In this document: positions 58,009 to 64,000 of the stretch, piece after piece
Layout of the letters: every line of letters starts with the position of its first letter
How positions within the stretch are numbered: the stretch's first letter is position 1
Origin: Diphasiastrum complanatum
Taxonomy: Eukaryota > Streptophyta > Lycopodiopsida > Lycopodiales > Lycopodiaceae
Length of the DNA: 64,000 nt
NCBI GenBank assembly: GCA_029204225.1
Contig: CM055097.1
Location: forward strand, 60,679,467 to 60,743,466
Direction of reading: 5' to 3'
Notes under the pieces: generated by a model
Databases searched by the model: none
The model's input: the letters and a program-made list of their open reading frames with translations, nothing else
Told to the model about the DNA's origin: nothing
Made by a program: the position numbers and the translations under genes

Positions 58009-58616
58009 TGAATTCACACGTGTGGGACGCCCTACACATGTTTTGATCTCCTAAGCCCAATAATACCATAAAGATCAGACTAGCATTGGTTGTCAATAGG
58101 AAAGCTAATCATACAAGAAATATTATTGTGTTACAAGCAAGATCTGTCAACAAAACATGAAACTAAGCATAATAAATGTCTCAACTCGGCTAGAGAGAGA
58201 AAATAGAAAGTACAAAACTCATGTAGAGAGAGAGGGCACAAAGAGCTTGTCTCCAAGTTTGCAATTCACACAAATTTCATCATCTTCTCAAAGAGAGTAC
58301 ATCACATATATATAGATCCATGGACTCTTCTCCGACTTTGAGTTGAATTGGAGTTGTGAATCCACCTCTCAAACTATCTAGACTTATTCAAGCCACCTCA
58401 ATATGTCTAATTGTGCCACCTAGTCTTTTCATGCATTAAATGTGGCATGCAAAGTACAAATGGCAATTCCTACGGTAGCTCGAGTTTCTACTTCTACCTA
58501 CCTTGATTATTTTATTTTAAGATGGGTCTTTACTAAGCCAAAAGAGCTTAATTCATCTTTGGCATTTTTAGGACCCCTACTCACAACATTAGATAAATTT
58601 TTCCAATATTTTGACA
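58009..58616 (-). repeat. 3' LTR of copia C (about 608 bp)
   Basis: On the minus strand it starts TGTCAAAATATTGG at 58616, preceded by TTTTAGGAAGAG (polypurine tract), and ends at 58009 where gypsy F sequence resumes. The 5' LTR is absent, so boundaries rest on the PPT and the gypsy junction. Confidence 0.65.
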
Positions 58617-58634
58617 CTCTTCCTAAAAATGTAT

Positions 58635-61600
58635 CTAATTTGGATCAAGCATCGATCTTGAGATAAGACCAAGATTAGATCTATGCTTTGAGAAGGCACT
58701 TTTGTAAAGTGGCTTTGTGAGAATATCAGCAATACATGAAGATGTGTCGACGTGTTCCAAGTTGATTTCTCCTCCAATGAGCTTTTTCCTTACAAAATGG
58801 TGTGCCACTTCTATATGCTTGCTTCTTGCATGAAAAATAGGACTGTTTGCAAGAGCTTGTGCCGATATGTTGTCACATTTGATCAAGGGAAGATCATCCT
58901 CTTTGATGCACTTTAGCTCCATGATTAATCTCTTGATCCAAAGCACCTCTTTAGTTGTTGTAGTGAGTGCTTTGTACTTGGCCTCACAAGATGATAGAGA
59001 TATGGTATCTTGCTTCTTTGAAAGCCAAGACACAAGATTGCCTCCAAGAAAGATAGTATATGCATTAATGGACTTTCGATCCATTTTATCACTTGCAAAA
59101 TCAGAATCCGAATAGCCGACAATGGTTAGATCTTCATTCTTGTACAATTTATTTATAATCTTGAGTAGAAGATACATATCTTAGAACTCTCTTGGCCATC
59201 TTCTAATGTTGGATCTTGGGATCTTGCATAAATTGACTCAATTTGTGCACACAATAGCTCAAATCGGGTCTAGTGATAGCAAGCCAAATTAAAGAGCCTA
59301 TAAGACTCCTATAAAGTGTGATGTCCTCAAAGGATCTTTCATCACCTTTAATAGGATCTTTTACATGTTGCTCCATGGGAGTATCTATGCCTTTACAGTT
59401 TTGCATATTGAATTTTCTCAACATAAAAAAGACATATCTAGATTGACAAATAAAAGCATATTCTTCATGAAAATCAATCTCAAGGCCTAAAATGTAATGG
59501 ATCTCTCCTGGATCTTGCATTTTTAATTCTTTTCCTAATGCATCTTTGGTTTCTTGAACTAGCATCAAAAAACTTCCACTAAGAATAATGTCATCTACAT
59601 AGATTAGAAGAATGACAACCATAAAACTTTAAGTACATAGAAGGATCATAGTCACTAAGCACAAATCCTAATGAAAGTAGAAAGTTGTTGAGTCTTGAAT
59701 ACCATGATCTAGGTGCTTGCTTCAACCCATAAAGACTTCTAAATAGCAAACACACCTTAGATTTATCCTTGATAAATCCTTGAGGCTATTCCATGTATAT
59801 CTCCTCCTCAAGATAGCCATTCAAAAAAGTGTTGGAGACATCAAATTGAAACAATTTCCACTTAAAAAATAAGGCAAGAGAGATTATGATTATTATTGTC
59901 ACCATCTTTGCTATAGGAGCAAATGTTTCTTCATAGTCAAGGTCATATATTTGTGCAAAGCCTTTAGCACATAATCTTGCTTTGTACTTGTTGATGGAGC
60001 CATCATGATTGTACTTGATCTTGAACACCCACTTGCATCCAATGACATGCATGTTAGGTGGTGGATCCACTAGCTCCCATGTGTGGTTGGTGATCAAGGC
60101 ATCATATTCAATCTTCATGGCCTCATACCACTCCTTGGTATTGAGGGCTTCTTGGACATCTTTGGGCTCCTCGTGAGAAACAAAATAAGCATAAGTGGAA
60201 TCAAGATCCACTTGTTTTCCTTTGTCATCATAAGTGAGCCTCTTAGGCCCGGATCTCTCCCTCATGGATCTTCTAGGAGTGAAAATCCGAGGACTTCCAA
60301 CTTCAAATCTCGACTCCTCCATATGTTGATTGTCTTCAATAACAAAGGGTGATAGATTTTGAGGTTGCTTGATCTCGGCCCCTCCAAGATTGGACTTTTC
60401 TTTTTCATGAAAAACTACATCTCTACTATCAATTACTTTAGAAGTAGAGAGCATGTAGATTCGATAGGCTTTCTTGTTGGATGAATATCCAACCATTACT
60501 TCTTTGCTTGCACAAGGATCATCCTTCTTTCTCGTTTCCAAGGGAATATGGACAAAGCATATGCATCCAAATACTCTAAGGTGATCAACCTTAGGTTTCT
60601 TCAAATAAAGTGCTTCATATGGTGACTTTCCTCCAAGTGCAACATGAGGGAGTCGATTGCAAAGATAGTTTCAACAATTGATGGCCTCACCCCAAAAGTC
60701 TTTTGGCAAGGATGCCTCAATTCTAATGGTTTTGGCACATTCACACAGTGTTCTATTCTTTCTTTCAGCCACCCCATTTTGAGATGGTGTATATGCACAA
60801 GAAAACTCCTTTTAATGCCTTCAAGCTCACAATAATCATGAAATTTATTGGAAGTGTACTCACCACCTCCATCACTTCTAAAGAATCTTGATTTTTTATG
60901 AAAATTGCTTTTCAACTAGAGCTTTGAACTTTAGGAAATAGTCAAACACCATAGACTTTGAAGCTAGAAGATATACCCAAGTAAATCTAGTGAAATCATC
61001 AATGAAAGTTACAAAGCAAGTAGCACCACCCTTGCTCTTTGAAGATGAGAAGTGCACATCCTAGTGTATGAGCTCCAATGGATGTGTAGTCTTGATAGAT
61101 GACTTTGAAAAAGGCTTCTTATGAGACTTAGATATGGCACAAGCCTCACATGGCTTGAAATTCTTGGATAAGATTAGGCAAGCCAATAGCTTTGGCTTTC
61201 TTGACCATGGACACCATAGAACTATAGTTAGGATGTCCCAACCTTCTATGCCAAAGTTCCTCCAAAGAGATATGAGAAGCAAAAGCACTATCACAAGAGT
61301 TAGCATACTCTTTGGGATCAAGCTTGTAAATTCCACCATATCTAGACCCAAATGCAAGGATCTCATCATGCTTCTTGATTGTACATGTATCAACATTGAA
61401 ATTCACATCTAGTTCACTATCAAACAATTGCCCAACACTAATAAGATTTTTTGTTAACTTAGGAACAAAAAGTACTTTAGACAAAGAAAGAACTTTTGAT
61501 GAAGAAAGCTTTAAGGGAATGGTCCCTATGCCTTCAATAGCACACTCATGATCATTTGCTGTGTAGATGGACTTCTTGGCTCCTTTATAAGGTGACACGG

Positions 61601-62518
61601 ATGAAAAAGAATGCTTGGAGCTACACATATGTGAGGAAGCTCCACTATCAATATACCACGAACCATCCTTCTTGAAAGGTGATGAAGAAAAACTCGAGAC
61701 CATAAGAGATCCCTCTCCATCACTTGCATGAGCATTTTCCTTCTCTTCATTAGAAATATTGGCTTGCTTGAATCGACTCTTCTTCTTGAAGCAATTGGTG
61801 GCATAATGCCCCTTCTTGCCACAAAAGAAACACTTGATGTTTTTCTTCTTCTTCTTGGATGTGGAAGCTTGAGAGGACTCATCCTCTTCTCCTTTCTCCT
61901 TGGAAATAAGATTGTTCTTGCTTGAAGAGGATTGGTGTTCATTCTTACTTCTTGTCTTGTGCTTGTCTTTGGTAAAGAGAGCTTTACCATCAATGTTGAG
62001 AGACAGTCTCTCCATTTTCAAGAGTTTATACTCTTGTCTTGATTCTTCATAAATGAGCACACTTTAGAGTGCTTCCAAACTTGGTAGCTCCTCCTTAATG
62101 GCATAACTCTGAACAAGCTTGTCATATTCCTCCTCAACACATTAAGTATGACTTGAAAAAGTTCATTTTGGTTGATGGAGTCTCCTATGCATGACAATGT
62201 TCTATGAAGGTCGTTAACTCTCATTACATAAGCTGAAGCACATTCATCACTTCTTTGTACACTTTGAAAAATTTGGTTTCTTAGTGTTAGAAATCTAGAA
62301 GTATTCTTTGCCTTATAGATGGACTTGAGAGTATCCTAAGCATCTTTGGCATTAGTACAAGCACCAATTTCTCTTAAGATGTCATTTGAGACATTCATCT
62401 TAATATAATGTAGAGCCATCCTAGCTCTCTTTTTGTACTTTGGAATTTCTTGAGGAATTTGTGGTTCTTTTTCAATTCCAAGTACAATATCCATCACATC
62501 TTGTAGTTCTAAGTCCAT
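58635..62518 (-). pseudogene. Ty1/copia C gag-pol
   Basis: Minus-strand order: gag from about 62518 (LQDVMDIVLGIEKEPQIP), stops and shifts near 62335 and 62060; CCHC CFFCGKKGHYATNCF (about 61820-61780); protease WYIDSGASSHMC (about 61640); pre-integrase LWHRRLGHPNYSSM (about 61250); integrase pieces 60915-60601; RT from PKVDHLRVFGCICFVHIPLE to NTFLNGYLEEEIYME and an in-frame TAG (60604-59786); YVDD in LLIYVDDIILSG (about 59610-59575); RNase H GYSDSDFASDKMDRKSINAY, LSSCEAKYKALTT and HARSKHIEVAHH (59177-58635). All domains are present, but at least five lesions disable it. The gag N-terminus is missing. Confidence 0.9.
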
Positions 62519-62969
62519 TTAGGACTACTTGAACAAGTTCAATGTTCTTAAGAGCATCACTAATACCAACTAACTCTTGATGAAGATCCTTAACTCTCAT
62601 GACATATGATGAAGCACTCTCATCTACTCTCTGATAACTTAGAACTATTTGGTTTCTAAGTGTAAGCAATCTAGAAGTATTTTTGATTTCATAGATTGTT
62701 TTTAGAGTACCCCAAGCTTCCTTGGCAGTGGTGCATGTACTAATCTCTCTTAACACTTCATTAGTAACATTCATTTTTATAAAATGAAGGGCAATGAAGT
62801 GGAATGCTACAGCTTCATTAGGTGCAACAGGTTCTTCTTCAGCTCCACTCACAATATCCATTACATCCTGTAGAATCAATAATGATTCCATTCTGACCTT
62901 CCACATTGCATAATTGGAAGATGTTAATCTCTCACTGTGCTCTAAGAAATGTGAACCAGATGAAGACAT
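62472..62969 (-). pseudogene. Copia B3 gag fragment fused to element C
   Basis: From ATG 62969: MSSSGSHFLEHSERLTSSNY, LQDVMDIVSGAEEEP, FIKMNVTNEVLREISTCTT and VKDLHQELVGISDALKN. It is nearly identical to B1/B2 gag. At about 62515, just after VVLNGL, it switches into the gag of element C, which restarts at its own LQDVMDIV block. A few codons near 62790 are deleted relative to B1 (KRTR lost). Confidence 0.85.
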
Positions 62970-63115
62970 CTTCTTGGTGAGAAATTCTAATAATGATAAT
63001 AAATGGAGTTGAAAGGATGTTGCTTGCTATCTCAATCTAGGATCTAACACAGATGTTGATTCACCCTATGAAATCTAGTAACAGATATGAGAACAAATTC
63101 TCAATACAAAAAATC
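62970..63115 (-). mobile_element. B-family leader remnant
   Basis: It matches the B1 leader next to gag (GTTGAAAGGATGTTGCTTGC, TAGGATCTAACACAGATGTT) and stops at about 63115, so the 5' LTR is lost here too. Confidence 0.6.
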
Positions 63116-63184
63116 ATTACTTTTGTAGTAATAGACTTACCGGAAGCACCAAATGTCTACCAAGTCCTATTTGTCAGATTATTT

Positions 63185-63593
63185 TTCTTCTTACTAATCG
63201 ACTAATCGGTTTTAATCTTCATCCATTGTTTATCTAGTTTTGCAAATTTTCCCGTGTTTTTATATAGTCTGCAGATTTATAAGTGTTTTTACATAGTTTG
63301 CAGAAATACACGGAGTTTGACAACAGTGTCGCATTTTTTGCCTGTCAGGAATCCCGTGGAAAAATGCAGTGTCGCATTTTTCGCATTTTTTGCCTGTCAG
63401 GATTTGCGAGCAAATATGCAGTCACATTTTTTGCTTTTTCAAAAGTGCCTCAAATGTTAAGAAAATGACTCTGGAAAAGTGTGGGGCAACCCTAAATGAG
63501 ATTTAAGGACACTGTCGAGTTTTTTGCAAAAATCCGACACTGTGATCTTTTTGCAACACCTTCGCCTATGGCAGTTTTAGTTCATTTCTACAG
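63185..63593 (+). repeat. Repeat R1, copy 4 (full length, about 400 bp)
   Basis: This copy joins the left half (as at 13296 and 55190) to the right half (as at 56890-56560). An internal near-duplication, CGCATTTTT(C/T)GC...GCCTGTCAGG, lies at 63328-63400. It is followed without spacer by copia RT sequence. Confidence 0.7.
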
Positions 63594-64000
63594 ATGGCTT
63601 GAAGCAATCTGCTCAAGCACAGTTTCAAAGGATCAATACTTTTCTTATTGATCACCGCTACACACCTAGCCCTTCATATTCAAATGTTTACTTCAAAGTA
63701 GTGCAGCAGTCTTTTATCATTATCACTTTATACATGGATGACACATTGCTTTTCAGCAATAGTACTGATCTGATAAAAGAGGCCAAGACAATGCTATCTA
63801 CTGAATTCGACATGACCGATCTGGGCGAGGCTCATTTCTGCCTTGGTATACAAATCCACAAAGACAGACAACAGAAGTTGGTCTACATTACACAACAGAG
63901 GTACATCTACAACATGTTAGTCAGATATAATCTGATTAATTGTAAGTTAGCTCTCTCACCAATGGAACCAGGTCTCACATTGTCAAAGGACCAGTGTCAT
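63594..64000 (+). pseudogene. Ty1/copia A-family reverse transcriptase fragment
   Basis: It is open from about 63594 to the window end: GLKQSAQAQFQRINTFLIDH, then FIIITLYMDDTLLFSNSTDL with YMDD at 63731-63742, EFDMTDLGEAHFCLGIQIHK, and YITQQRYIYNML. It is closely related to A3 RT (43330-43740). The start is cut by R1 in mid-domain, and the 3' part lies outside the window. Confidence 0.85.

Overview
The window looks like nuclear DNA of a land plant. It is AT-rich, its genes have GT-AG introns (two of them over 6 kb), and it is crowded with decayed Ty1/copia and Ty3/gypsy LTR retrotransposons that carry plant-type primer-binding sites. It also holds long (GA)n microsatellites and DNA-transposon remnants. 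The large TE-filled introns would suit a fern, lycophyte or gymnosperm, but the lineage is inference only.

Two host genes can be assembled, both on the minus strand. The larger runs from ATG 50477 to stop 26352. It has twelve exons, every splice phase agrees, and it encodes about 949 aa. I recognise it from memory as the conserved plant family of unknown function typified by Arabidopsis At4g18490, because of its acidic N-terminus and the C-terminal [18 protein letters not shown] block. Intron 6 (13 kb) holds a complete but dead copia element, a gypsy integrase remnant, a palindromic minisatellite and GC-rich foldbacks. Intron 11 (6.6 kb) holds a non-autonomous LTR element and a chromovirus-type integrase fragment. 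The smaller gene (about 4231-2892) encodes an unrecognised protein of about 370 aa and has one apparent 1-nt frameshift.

Layout: 1-1040 two gypsy protease remnants (-); 1310-2447 copia A1 (+); 2892-4231 host gene 1 (-); 5191-5909 copia gag (+) joined to gypsy gag (-); 5909-9960 internally deleted copia B1 (-); 9961-12080 gypsy 5' LTR, PBS and leader (-); 12119-12762 MITE; 12775-13516 unknown ORF and repeat R1; 13517-17050 gypsy D1 (-); 17090-21325 copia B2 (-) with a solo-LTR insertion; 21962-22798 copia E (-); 23340-24480 copia A2 (-); 25109-25795 microsatellite and foldback element; 26352-50477 host gene 2; 51286-53822 palindromic repeats, GA arrays and a solo LTR; 54280-54720 CACTA transposase remnant; 55190-58008 gypsy element split onto opposite strands; 58009-62970 chimeric copia C/B (-); 63185-64000 R1 and copia reverse transcriptase (+).

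Almost every retroelement ORF is broken by stops, frameshifts or deletions, so no autonomous element is apparent. Host gene 2 is the part most likely to be functional. The most unusual non-genic structures are the palindrome families, the inverted gypsy pol, and repeat R1, which recurs at retroelement breakpoints.
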